Shown in pieces: positions 8,756 through 17,052 of a stretch of DNA of 25,850 bases. The DNA lies in the NCBI GenBank assembly GCA_964415185.1, contig CAYPZI010000033.1:1-25850 (forward strand), read 5' to 3'. Under the pieces are notes generated by a model. That model did not search any database and was not told the DNA's origin. It saw nothing but the letters and a program-made list of their open reading frames with translations. Position numbers and translations under genes: made by a program. Each line of letters opens with the position of its first letter. The first letter of the stretch is position 1. This stretch comes from CAYVBJ01 sp964415185 (GTDB lineage Bacteria; Bacteroidota; Rhodothermia; Balneolales; Balneolaceae).

Positions 8756-8793
8756 ATTCCGGTAATGAAAAGCGGTAATGATTATACCGGAAT
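8756..8793. promoter_or_regulatory. Inverted repeat in divergent promoter region
   Basis: ATTCCGGTA (8756-8764) and TACCGGAAT (8785-8793) are perfect 9-bp inverted arms with a 20-nt centre that also repeats CGGTAATG. It lies between the divergent amidohydrolase (start 8697) and porin (start 8954) genes, which fits an operator for one or both. A hairpin in a leader RNA is the alternative. Confidence 0.45.
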
Positions 8794-8953
8794 AAATTAC
8801 ATGTCAGGAGAAAAAAGAGAGAAACAGATAGATTTATAATTTTACAATTTCATGAAAAAAGAAGCATACTGCACAAATTTAAAGAAATGAATTTTAATTT
8901 GTATCTTCCTGCGTATTTTTGATCAGATATTCATTCTAACATTAACCGGATTT

Positions 8954-10132
8954 ATGGGTCTGAAGTTTTGTTTTAATTTATGCATTACTGTAATCATTTA
9001 TCTATTTGCCTGCTTACCTGAGGTATTCTCTCAAGACGAATCAGAAGAAGAAGATTTCCTTAACCTCGGAGGCGCTCTAAGGTTTAATTTGCTGCATGAA
9101 GATTTTGAAGGAGGAACCGATGCCAATTCGACTCAATTTACATTTGATATGTGGAGGATTAATGCAGTTGGAATGCATTCCGGGGTAGGTATCAATTTTG
9201 AATACCGTTTTTATCCCACATTCAATACACATTTTATTAAACAGGGCTGGTTTGAAATAGATGCAACAGAAAAGACCCAGGTCCAGGTGGGAGTTACACA
9301 GGTGCCGTTTGGTAACCTCCAGTACAATTCGAACAGCTGGTGGTTTCAGGGTCCTTATTATGTAGGGCTTGAAGATGATCATGATATGGGTATCAAGGTG
9401 ATACACAATGAAGAAAAATGGGATTTAATGGTTGCCTATTTTATTCAGCCCGAACCGTCGGGACCGGCCAACGGCGAGGCTTCATTTGGTATTGGTGGCC
9501 CCGGCCGATATTCTTATGATATGATTCCGACCGAAGGTTTTTCAAACCAAGAAAAACAACAGCTTAATGTGCGTTATACAAGACTTCTCGAACATTCCAC
9601 AGGAAATACCGAGATGGGAGGCTCGGTAATGTATGGGGGGATTTTTAATTCCGAACTGGACGAGTTTAGTGATCGTTCTGCATTCTCATTACACATGGAT
9701 GGTAATTATGGAAAATTTAATGTGTTGACGCAGCTCACATACTATAATTTCAATGCACGCAATGATGATGGTTCTAATGCTGACGTTATCAGTGTCGGAG
9801 CTTTTGGTATCCCCTATGATATAGCTTCGGAAGCATTTATGTATACATTTAGTCTTTCATATTCACTGGGCCTTGATGCAGGCCCCTTAACAAATATAAC
9901 TTTCTATAATGATTATACATTTATGGACAAGGCAAATTCATCATTCAATAATTCCCATCAAAATGTATTAGGCGCCCTTGCCACTGTGGGCAATATGTTT
10001 ATCTTTTTTGATCTTGCTTCCGGTATTAACCATCCCTGGCTGACAAGCAATTTTGGAGTAGGCCTGGATGAGGGGGTGGAAGATGCACGTCTGAACAGCC
10101 GGTTCAATATTAATATCGGGTATTATTTTTAA
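8954..10132 (+). CDS. Porin-like outer-membrane barrel
   Basis: The protein has 392 residues and a signal peptide (hydrophobic core about 8-22, cleavage near EVFSQ, residue 27). The mature chain is a run of amphipathic strands with acidic turns. QVGVTQVPFGNLQYNSNSWW (about 114-133) resembles the phosphate/anion-selective porin group (OprO/OprP-like). It ends in ...NINIGYYF with a terminal Phe, as expected of BAM substrates. The BCCT transporter gene starts 24 nt after its stop, and the universal stress gene follows, so this is probably the outer-membrane entry point for the solute imported by the transporter (inference). TATTTTTG at 8914-8921 matches the Bacteroidota -7 element TAnnTTTG and could be the promoter, but no well-spaced -33 element was found. 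Confidence 0.78.
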   Translation: MGLKFCFNLCITVIIYLFACLPEVFSQDESEEEDFLNLGGALRFNLLHEDFEGGTDANSTQFTFDMWRINAVGMHSGVGINFEYRFYPTFNTHFIKQGWFEIDATEKTQVQVGVTQVPFGNLQYNSNSWWFQGPYYVGLEDDHDMGIKVIHNEEKWDLMVAYFIQPEPSGPANGEASFGIGGPGRYSYDMIPTEGFSNQEKQQLNVRYTRLLEHSTGNTEMGGSVMYGGIFNSELDEFSDRSAFSLHMDGNYGKFNVLTQLTYYNFNARNDDGSNADVISVGAFGIPYDIASEAFMYTFSLSYSLGLDAGPLTNITFYNDYTFMDKANSSFNNSHQNVLGALATVGNMFIFFDLASGINHPWLTSNFGVGLDEGVEDARLNSRFNINIGYYF

Positions 10133-10156
10133 TCCTCAATAAAAGGAATTAAATAT

Positions 10157-11791
10157 ATGGCACTGAGACACGAAGAAAATTCTAAAAAAGAAAAAACCGG
10201 AATCAACCGGTATTTTGACATTCACAAGCCAGTCTTCTGGCCGGCTACCCTGTTGATTGTGGCTTTGATTGCAGTAACATTGATATTGGGCGAGCGGGCT
10301 GAAAGTATGTTCGCAACTGTACAAACAGTGATGTCGGATGCCGGCGGCTGGTTTTTTATTCTGGCGGTTAATTTGTTCCTGGTGTTTTCTCTTTTTATCG
10401 CTTTCAGCAAGGTTGGCTCAATCAGGATTGGCGGAGATGATGCCCGTCCTGAGTTTAGCAAACTGGCATGGTTTGCCATGCTGTTCAGTGCAGGTATGGG
10501 TATCGGAATTATGTTTTGGAGTGTTGCCGAACCGGTTTACCATTTTATTGATCCGCCGATGGCAGAAAACGAAAGTGTTTCTGCCGCAAGACATTCGATG
10601 GGGCTTACTTTTTTGCACTGGGGTTTTCATGCGTGGGGAATTTATGCAGTTGTTGCCCTCTCGCTCGCTTTCTTTGCTTTTAACCGCGGCCTGCCGCTTT
10701 CTTTCCGGTCTGTATTTTATCCTTTACTGGGTGAGCGTATCAATGGCTGGATGGGTGATTTGATAGATATACTCGCTGTGTTAGCCACACTTTTCGGCCT
10801 CGCTACTTCACTGGGTCTTGGTGTGGCTCAAATCAGTGCCGGACTCAGTTACTTGTTCGAAACTCCCGATAATATCTGGATCCAGGTCGGATTGATTGCG
10901 GGAATAACGGCTATTGCCACCATATCGGTTGTATTAGGCCTGGATAAAGGTGTGAGGGTGCTCAGCGAATTCAATGTGCGAACTGCTGCCATTTTTCTTC
11001 TATTTATGCTTGTAGTAGGCCCAACGGTATTTATTTTTGATTCATTCGTACAGAATATCGGCCATTATCTTACAAATATCCCGTCTTATAGTTTCTGGAC
11101 AGAATCCTACCAGGGAACGGATTGGCAAAATAGCTGGACGGTATTCTACTGGGCATGGTGGATATCATGGTCGCCGTACGTCGGTATGTTTATCGCCAGG
11201 ATTTCAAAAGGGCGGACCGTGAAAGAATTTGTACTCGGTGTTTTGATTGTACCCAGTATCATTACATTTCTCTGGCTTTCGGCTTTTGGAGGGACAGCCC
11301 TCAGCCTGGAAATTGCCGGCATTGGGAACATCGGTGCAGCTGTACAGGAAAATGTAGCCACGGCACTTTATGTTTTACTGGAGCAATTTCCGCTCTCTTT
11401 TTTCACCTCATTAATTGCGATCGTACTGGTCATGAGTTTTTTTGTGACATCATCCGATTCCGGATCGCTTGTGATTGACGGCCTTACAAGCGGCGGCAAA
11501 CTGGAAGCCCCGGTTGGACAGAGGATATTTTGGGCGCAGACAGAGGGACTGGTGGCAGCTATCTTGCTGATAGGCGGCGGCCTTGGGGCACTTCAAACCG
11601 CATCTGTTACTACGGGCTTGCCTTTTGCATTTATACTTCTCGTAATGTGCTATAGCCTCTATATCGGTTTAAACCAGGAACATGCCAAAAAAATGAAACA
11701 CAAACTGGACCAGGAAAGAGAATCCTACAAGGAGACCGTTAAATCCCTGCTGGATAAAAGAAGTAAAAAGAAAGAGAATCTAAAAAAGTAA
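10157..11791 (+). CDS. BCCT family betaine/choline/carnitine-type transporter
   Basis: The protein has 544 residues, typical for BCCT carriers, with about twelve transmembrane segments. Visible landmarks are GMGIG at 113-117 in TM3 (the glycine-rich stretch of the unwound substrate helix, as in sodium-coupled BetP-type members), the tryptophan-rich box YWAWWISWSPYVG at 331-343 that forms the aromatic cage for quaternary ammonium groups, and TSSDSGS at 431-437 near the second sodium site. It probably imports glycine betaine or a related compatible solute with Na+. The hydrophilic lysine-rich tail (about 505-544) may sense osmotic strength, as shown for BetP (inference). It sits between the porin and universal stress genes, with gaps of 24 and 8 nt. 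Confidence 0.93.
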   Translation: MALRHEENSKKEKTGINRYFDIHKPVFWPATLLIVALIAVTLILGERAESMFATVQTVMSDAGGWFFILAVNLFLVFSLFIAFSKVGSIRIGGDDARPEFSKLAWFAMLFSAGMGIGIMFWSVAEPVYHFIDPPMAENESVSAARHSMGLTFLHWGFHAWGIYAVVALSLAFFAFNRGLPLSFRSVFYPLLGERINGWMGDLIDILAVLATLFGLATSLGLGVAQISAGLSYLFETPDNIWIQVGLIAGITAIATISVVLGLDKGVRVLSEFNVRTAAIFLLFMLVVGPTVFIFDSFVQNIGHYLTNIPSYSFWTESYQGTDWQNSWTVFYWAWWISWSPYVGMFIARISKGRTVKEFVLGVLIVPSIITFLWLSAFGGTALSLEIAGIGNIGAAVQENVATALYVLLEQFPLSFFTSLIAIVLVMSFFVTSSDSGSLVIDGLTSGGKLEAPVGQRIFWAQTEGLVAAILLIGGGLGALQTASVTTGLPFAFILLVMCYSLYIGLNQEHAKKMKHKLDQERESYKETVKSLLDKRSKKKENLKK

Positions 11792-11799
11792 AAATAAGT

Positions 11800-12711
11800 A
11801 TGGATAATCTGCAAAACTGGCTTGTAAGCCTTGATTTAACAAATATGGACGCTCTGTTGCTCGGGTATACAAGCTTTCTGGCAAAAAAAATAAAACCTGA
11901 ATCAATCACTTTTCTTCACATCCTCGAAGCGCCTGACATTACTGACGAACTTAAAGAAATGTTCCCGGAGCTGGAAGCAAAGACGGATGTCGGTGAATTA
12001 ATCAGGGAAGAATTACAGGAAAAAATCGATTCTGAATTTAAAGATTCTGTCAAGACGAACCTGGTATTGGGTAAAGGTGATCCAACCCGGTCAATCATCA
12101 GTGAATTAAAAAAACTGAACCCGGACCTGCTCGTTCTTGGAAAAAAAGAGCGATTTAAAGGAGAGGGAATCCTGTCAAAAAAAATTACTAGGTATGTGCC
12201 ATGTCCGGTGCTGTTTGTGCCTGAATCGGTGAGATACCACCTTGAGGAAATTTTGGTACCTTTTAACTTTAATGACCATTCGGCGGCAGGTATCCGGTTT
12301 GCCGAATCATTCGCAGATGCAACGGATGCCCGGTTGAATTTACAGCATGTCTATGAATACCCGGCTCAGTTCTTCCCGTTTCTGCCTTCTAATGAGTTCG
12401 AACAAAAAATGGAAAAACAACTCAATGATGAATTCGCCGGGTTTAAAAAAAAGCAAAATATTTCATTGAATGAGGAGCCGGTATTTACATTAAACAAACA
12501 GGATAAACAGCCGGCCAAAATTTATGACCATGCCATTCGAATAAAGTGTGATCTGATTATTGCAGGAACCCGGACCAAAACGAACCTGGCATCATTTTTA
12601 GAAGAAGATTTGTCAGACAAGCTGGTAAACTACAATTTCGGAATTCCTTTGATGATATATAAGGATAAAAAAAAGAACAGGGGACTACTGGAATCACTCT
12701 TTAAAAAGTGA
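11800..12711 (+). CDS. Tandem-domain universal stress protein
   Basis: The protein has 303 residues and two UspA-like domains, about 5-142 and 148-285. The first ends with DLLVLGKKERFKGEGILSKK (109-128) and CPVLFVPES (135-143); the second begins ILVPFNFNDHSAAGIRFAES (151-170) and ends with DLIIAGTRTKTNLASF and a pattern for the last strand. The ATP-binding glycine pattern is incomplete in both, so nucleotide binding is uncertain. The gene starts 8 nt after the BCCT transporter stop. Cytosolic Usp proteins paired with ion or osmolyte transporters are common in halophilic bacteria and some are thought to regulate transport; here a regulatory or stress-signalling partner role for the transporter is inference. 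Confidence 0.88.
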   Translation: MDNLQNWLVSLDLTNMDALLLGYTSFLAKKIKPESITFLHILEAPDITDELKEMFPELEAKTDVGELIREELQEKIDSEFKDSVKTNLVLGKGDPTRSIISELKKLNPDLLVLGKKERFKGEGILSKKITRYVPCPVLFVPESVRYHLEEILVPFNFNDHSAAGIRFAESFADATDARLNLQHVYEYPAQFFPFLPSNEFEQKMEKQLNDEFAGFKKKQNISLNEEPVFTLNKQDKQPAKIYDHAIRIKCDLIIAGTRTKTNLASFLEEDLSDKLVNYNFGIPLMIYKDKKKNRGLLESLFKK

Positions 12712-13161
12712 GGCTTATTCATTTATATTCTATCACAAATAAATTATCAATTTTTAAAATTTGCCCCGTGTGCGATGTTGGTCAAATGTTACATTCCGAG
12801 ATGAGGTGTATGGGACACGCCGAGTTTCTCTGACCTGAATGGAAAGAGACCTATGTTTTCCACTAAAAAACGCAGTTTTTTCGCAAATTGTGGAATAAAC
12901 ACTCGTAACTTTTCAATGAGTAATAGCAAATTTCAAAAAAAAAAGATTTCAATTTTCTCACCGGATATAACAAATTTTGAACTTTTCGGTCTTGAATAGA
13001 ACAAGGGTAAAAAATCGCTCCAACCGATTCAGGTGATGGAGTAAATTTTTATTGGGAGTCGGGTTATGAAAATGTGTGCCGAATCCTTAAAATTAAGCTT
13101 AAGTTACAAATCGACTTATTTTTTGAAAGTCTGTCATTTTTAAACTTAGGATCTTTTTTCC
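12712..13161. other. Gene-free stretch of 450 nt
   Basis: No credible reading frame or RNA gene is visible on either strand. The stretch is AT-rich with homopolymer A/T tracts. The only clear structure is an AT-type hairpin (AAAAAAC 12865-12871, GTTTTTT 12875-12881), which may be a weak bidirectional terminator. TTAAGCTTAA near 13093 is a 10-bp palindrome. The 3' end presumably holds the promoter of the transporter gene. Confidence 0.55.
12865..12881. terminator. A/T-rich hairpin, weak terminator candidate
   Basis: AAAAAAC and GTTTTTT form a 7-bp stem with loop GCA, 153 nt after the stress-protein stop. The stem is almost all A-T, so stability is low. It is placed suitably to end the porin-BCCT-Usp operon. 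Confidence 0.3.
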
Positions 13162-14700
13162 ATGCTCGATATCCAAAAAAAACTGTCTAACGCTTTTTAT
13201 GCCCTTCTCGCACTGCCGGCTACGGCCATGGGGTTTGCACTCGCCGTTCAGATTGCCGCACTAAGCTGGATTCTGAGAACGGAATTCGGGCTGGAAATTT
13301 ACGAGATCGGGATCGTTTGGGCTACCGGACCGGTTGCCGGTATTTTTGGACAAGTCATTATCGGAGTCATCAGTGACAATGTCTGGTTCTGGAAAGGCAG
13401 GCGGCGTCCCTTTATCATTTTCGGCGGCACACTTGCCGCACTGATGCTTCTCAGCCTGCCGAATATTGGGATCATATCCGAAGGTATCGGAATCGGTAAT
13501 ATTTTTATCGTAGCCATCATGGTTTCACTTACCCTTGATCTTTCTATCAATGTCAGCTTTAACCCGACCCGCTCTATTATAGCTGATGTCACCCCCGAAG
13601 GAAGGGCACGTACAAAAGGATATACATGGATGCAAACCGTCTCGGGCTTTTTCGGTGTCCTGGCATATGTGATCGGAGCAACGCTGGGTAATTATTTTTT
13701 GCTTTACAGCAGCGCCGCCCTTGTGTTTCTGTTCTCTGTAATACCGGCTATGATTATCGAGGAGCCGCGCTATTTGAATGGGGAAGACGAAGAAGGGCCT
13801 ATTGGTCGGCTGGACCCGCTTCTGGCAGCAACCATTTCCATTTTAATTCCCGGGTCGGGACATTTCTACGCAAAATCGCATAAAAAGGCGATGTTGTTTT
13901 TACCGCTTATCCTGGCCGTTTATGTGTCGGCTTATCTCAGTCATGGAATTACCGTGTTAATGATTCTTCTGTATGTCATTGCCGGGCTTTTACATGTTTA
14001 CAGCATCGCAGATGCTTTTCGTGAGGTTGGAAAGAAAAACCGGGAAAACCCGGAACTTGCCAAAATCCTTGACAGTGACAAGACCGACTGGCCTCAGTTG
14101 TTTAAGCTCTATATAGCTCACGGTTTTTCCTGGCTGGGAGTACAGTCAATGTTTGTCTATATCATCTTTTTTCTGGAAGACCAGCTCGTACCTCTCGGAT
14201 TTGAAAATACCGAGCGTATGATCGGGGTATCATTTGCCGTGCTGAATACAGTTGGTTTTATACTGCCTGTGTTGGTTTTTGAACCGCTTGCCGTAAAATT
14301 CGGAAGAGTAAAAGTTCATACGACAGCTATTGCAACTATGGCTCTTTCCTATTTTGCGATGGGAACTATGGTGGATAACCCGATGATTTTGTATGTGCTG
14401 ATGGCCGTGGCCGGAATAGGGTGGGGTGCAATAGTGAGCTTGCCGTTTGCGATTATGTCGGAAAATGTGGACAGGAACCGGATGGGATTTTTTATGGGAG
14501 TATTTAACCTCTCGGTTGTTATACCCCATCTGATTGTAAGCCTTGTCTTCGGCTTGATCGTTGAAGCATTCCCGAGCCAAAAGCTGCTGTTTATTCTGTG
14601 TGGTGTAATGCTTACCCTTTCAACGATAAGCTGGTTGTTTGTGGAAGAGAAACAGAAGGGTGAAAGCAGTGCAAGCTTACCGGGAGGCAGTGAATCCTGA
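13162..14700 (+). CDS. SLC45-like MFS sugar transporter with inserted TM2-like module
   Basis: The 512-residue protein has two six-helix MFS halves: about 8-200 (WFWKGRRRPFIIFGG at 75-89 after TM2, the conserved loop 2-3 motif) and about 310-495 (GIGWGAIVSLPFAIMSE at 418-434). This pattern matches the SLC45/GPH-like sugar transporter group, so sugar-proton symport across the inner membrane is expected. Between the halves, residues 216-290 hold an additional membrane module: LDPLLAATISILIPGSGHFY, a short basic turn, two helices and then VYSIADAF. That is the layout of TM2-domain proteins (PGxGxFY, a small loop, then a D at the C-terminus). Transketolase follows after 125 nt in the same direction. 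Confidence 0.85.
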   Translation: MLDIQKKLSNAFYALLALPATAMGFALAVQIAALSWILRTEFGLEIYEIGIVWATGPVAGIFGQVIIGVISDNVWFWKGRRRPFIIFGGTLAALMLLSLPNIGIISEGIGIGNIFIVAIMVSLTLDLSINVSFNPTRSIIADVTPEGRARTKGYTWMQTVSGFFGVLAYVIGATLGNYFLLYSSAALVFLFSVIPAMIIEEPRYLNGEDEEGPIGRLDPLLAATISILIPGSGHFYAKSHKKAMLFLPLILAVYVSAYLSHGITVLMILLYVIAGLLHVYSIADAFREVGKKNRENPELAKILDSDKTDWPQLFKLYIAHGFSWLGVQSMFVYIIFFLEDQLVPLGFENTERMIGVSFAVLNTVGFILPVLVFEPLAVKFGRVKVHTTAIATMALSYFAMGTMVDNPMILYVLMAVAGIGWGAIVSLPFAIMSENVDRNRMGFFMGVFNLSVVIPHLIVSLVFGLIVEAFPSQKLLFILCGVMLTLSTISWLFVEEKQKGESSASLPGGSES

Positions 14701-14825
14701 TTGATAAATAATCAGCTAATAAAGTTTCATCTGATTATCTCTCTTTCTTCTTTCCTTAAGCTGCGCAGATGCATATCTTCACTGCCGTAAAATAAATTCG
14801 TTAAACAAACCTGAACTATTTCTGA

Positions 14826-16835
14826 ATGCCCTCTGATAACCTGGATCAACTTTGCGTAAACACAATACGGACACTGGCTATGGATGCTGTTGAGGCAGCA
14901 AAATCAGGCCATCCCGGAATGCCAATGGGTATGGCTGATGCAGCCTATGTGCTCTGGACTCAATTTTTAAAACACGATCCGGCTGACCCGCATTGGGCAG
15001 ACAGAGACCGGTTTATTCTTTCGGCCGGTCACGGCTCGATGCTGCTTTACAGTTTGCTTAATCTTACCGGTTATGATCTACCGCTTGAAGAGCTAAAAAA
15101 TTTCCGTCAGCTACACAGCAAAACACCGGGGCATCCCGAAGCACGATATACACCGGGCGTTGAAACGACAACGGGCCCGCTGGGACAAGGATTCGGTACC
15201 GGTGTCGGGATGGCCATGTGCGAGGCATTTCTGGCTTCAACTTTCAATGATGATGAACATACAATCACGGATCATTATACCTATGCGATAGTAAGTGACG
15301 GAGATCTCATGGAGGGCATATCACATGAAGCTGCTTCTCTGGCCGGACACCTGAAGTTGGGAAAGCTCATTTACCTGTATGATTCCAATCAAATCTCCAT
15401 CGACGGCAGCACCGGCCTTGCTTTCACGGATAATTCACCGAAACGATTTGAAGCCTATGGCTGGCATGTACAGACCATTGACGGGCACGATCACGATGAA
15501 ATCAGGGAAGCCATTATCGAAGCAAAAAATGTAACCGATAAGCCTTCGTTGATTGAGTGTAAAACAAAAATAGGATTCGGAAGCCCGAATAAAGAAGGTT
15601 CTGCTGCGTCACACGGTGCACCTCTCGGTGAAGATGAAATTAAGCTGACCAAAGAAAATCTCGGCTGGGAATGGGATGAGCCGTTTCACATTCCCGGGGA
15701 AGTGAAATCCAAGATGGATCACAGGGAAAAAGGGAAAAAATCCAGGGCCGAATGGCTGGACCGGATAGAAAAATTCTCCGAATCGGATACTGAAAAATTT
15801 GCCAAATTCGAAACCTTTCAAAGAGGAGGGGCGGATATTGACTGGAGTTCGGTATTGCCTGCTTTTGAAGCAGATTCCAAGGGGATGGCAACAAGAAAAG
15901 CTTCCGGTGCAGTTCTTCAAAAGCTGGCAGATGCGATACCCAACCTGATGGGTGGCTCGGCCGACCTGACCGGCAGCAACAACACGGACCTTAAAGAAAA
16001 ATCCGTTTTCAGTGCGGATAATTACACAGGCCAGAATATTCACTACGGAGTTCGTGAACATGCAATGGCCGCTGCCCTGAACGGAATGGCACTTCACGGC
16101 GGAGTGATTCCTTATGGAGGTACATTCCTGATATTCTCCGATTATAACAAGCCGGCTATCCGGATTGCAGCCCTGACGCATATTCCGTCTATTTTTGTAT
16201 TTACTCACGACAGTATCGGCCTTGGCGAGGATGGCCCCACTCACCAGCCCGTTGAACACCTGGCAGCCCTGAGGGCAACTCCGAATGTGACTATCATAAG
16301 GCCGGCTGATGCCAATGAAACCGCCTGGGCCTGGAAAGCTGCAATTCAAAATCAACACGGCCCTTCCTTGCTGATCCTGACCAGGCAGAGCCTTCCTGTA
16401 TTTAACCGAAAAAAATACGAATCCGCCGAAGGTTTATTGAAAGGCGCCTATGTTTTAAAAGATGCAGAAAATTCAAAACCGAAAGTGACACTCATTGCAA
16501 CCGGCTCGGAAGTTTCCATAACCCTGGAAACGGCACTCAAACTGGAAAAAGAAAATGACGTACCTGCCAGGGTCGTATCCATGCCAAGCTGGGAATTGTT
16601 TGAAAAGCAAGACGATGAGTACAAAAAAAGTGTTCTGCCTGATGACGGCAGCCTGCGGGTATCTGTTGAAGCCGCTTCCACCTTTGGATGGGAGAGATGG
16701 ACCGGTACCGATGGAATCAATATCGGGCTAAACCGGTTCGGCTTATCAGCTCCATACCAGGATATTTATGAAGAACTCGGTATAACACCGGATAAGATTT
16801 CAGGCAAAATACTTGAGAGGCTGGGAAAAGAGTAA
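14826..16835 (+). CDS. tkt: Transketolase
   Basis: The protein has 669 residues, the usual length of transketolase. It transfers a two-carbon ketol unit between sugar phosphates in the pentose phosphate pathway, with thiamine diphosphate and a divalent metal. Motifs in order: SGHPGMPMG near 27-35; the ThDP motif region SDGDLMEG (about 156-163) with DSNQISIDG following; REHAMAAALNGMALHGG in the pyrimidine-binding domain; and THDSIGLGEDGPTHQPVEHL, the loop contributing catalytic His residues. The C-terminal regulatory-like domain is complete. The ATG at 14826 gives the normal N-terminus. The sugar transporter upstream suggests sugar use feeding the pentose phosphate route (inference). Confidence 0.96.
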   Translation: MPSDNLDQLCVNTIRTLAMDAVEAAKSGHPGMPMGMADAAYVLWTQFLKHDPADPHWADRDRFILSAGHGSMLLYSLLNLTGYDLPLEELKNFRQLHSKTPGHPEARYTPGVETTTGPLGQGFGTGVGMAMCEAFLASTFNDDEHTITDHYTYAIVSDGDLMEGISHEAASLAGHLKLGKLIYLYDSNQISIDGSTGLAFTDNSPKRFEAYGWHVQTIDGHDHDEIREAIIEAKNVTDKPSLIECKTKIGFGSPNKEGSAASHGAPLGEDEIKLTKENLGWEWDEPFHIPGEVKSKMDHREKGKKSRAEWLDRIEKFSESDTEKFAKFETFQRGGADIDWSSVLPAFEADSKGMATRKASGAVLQKLADAIPNLMGGSADLTGSNNTDLKEKSVFSADNYTGQNIHYGVREHAMAAALNGMALHGGVIPYGGTFLIFSDYNKPAIRIAALTHIPSIFVFTHDSIGLGEDGPTHQPVEHLAALRATPNVTIIRPADANETAWAWKAAIQNQHGPSLLILTRQSLPVFNRKKYESAEGLLKGAYVLKDAENSKPKVTLIATGSEVSITLETALKLEKENDVPARVVSMPSWELFEKQDDEYKKSVLPDDGSLRVSVEAASTFGWERWTGTDGINIGLNRFGLSAPYQDIYEELGITPDKISGKILERLGKE

Positions 16836-16837
16836 GG

Positions 16838-17051
16838 CAGCAGACATCAAGCAACACCACGATAGTATGTAGTAGGTAGTAAGGAGTATGTAGTGCGCTC
16901 CGTAACCCTAAAAACCGAAGAAATCTGAATTGTGAACAGTTACAGTTAAATAACTTGCATTAAGTTTAAAAATTTCAAAATTTTACTACCTACTACCTAC
17001 TACCTACTACCTACTACCTACTACCTACTACCTACTACCTACTGTCTGCTG
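16838..17051. repeat. Large inverted repeat holding a heptanucleotide array
   Basis: Outer arms CAGCAGACA (16838-16846) and TGTCTGCTG (17043-17051) are perfect 9-bp complements. Just inside, GTAGTAGGTAGTA (16869-16881) is the exact complement of TACTACCTACTAC in the array at 16984-17043. The whole region can fold into a long imperfect hairpin filling the gap between the convergent transketolase and paaH genes. It starts 2 nt after one stop codon and ends 1 nt before the other. Confidence 0.75.
16984..17043. repeat. Tandem array of eight TACTACC heptamers
   Basis: Eight perfect copies of TACTACC run from 16984 to 17039, followed by a partial TACT. The unit is 7 bp, not a multiple of 3, so copy number could change by slippage. 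It is non-coding and lies between convergent genes. A single inverted partial copy stands upstream at 16869-16881. Confidence 0.93.
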
Positions 17052-17052
17052 A

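Noticed and set aside
15609..16358. 249-residue open frame antisense to transketolase
   Set aside because: Shadow of a clear transketolase gene; no motif and no signs of a start signal.
16984..17043. CRISPR array from the repeated sequence
   Set aside because: The unit is only 7 bp with no spacers, no leader and no cas genes nearby, so it is a simple tandem repeat.
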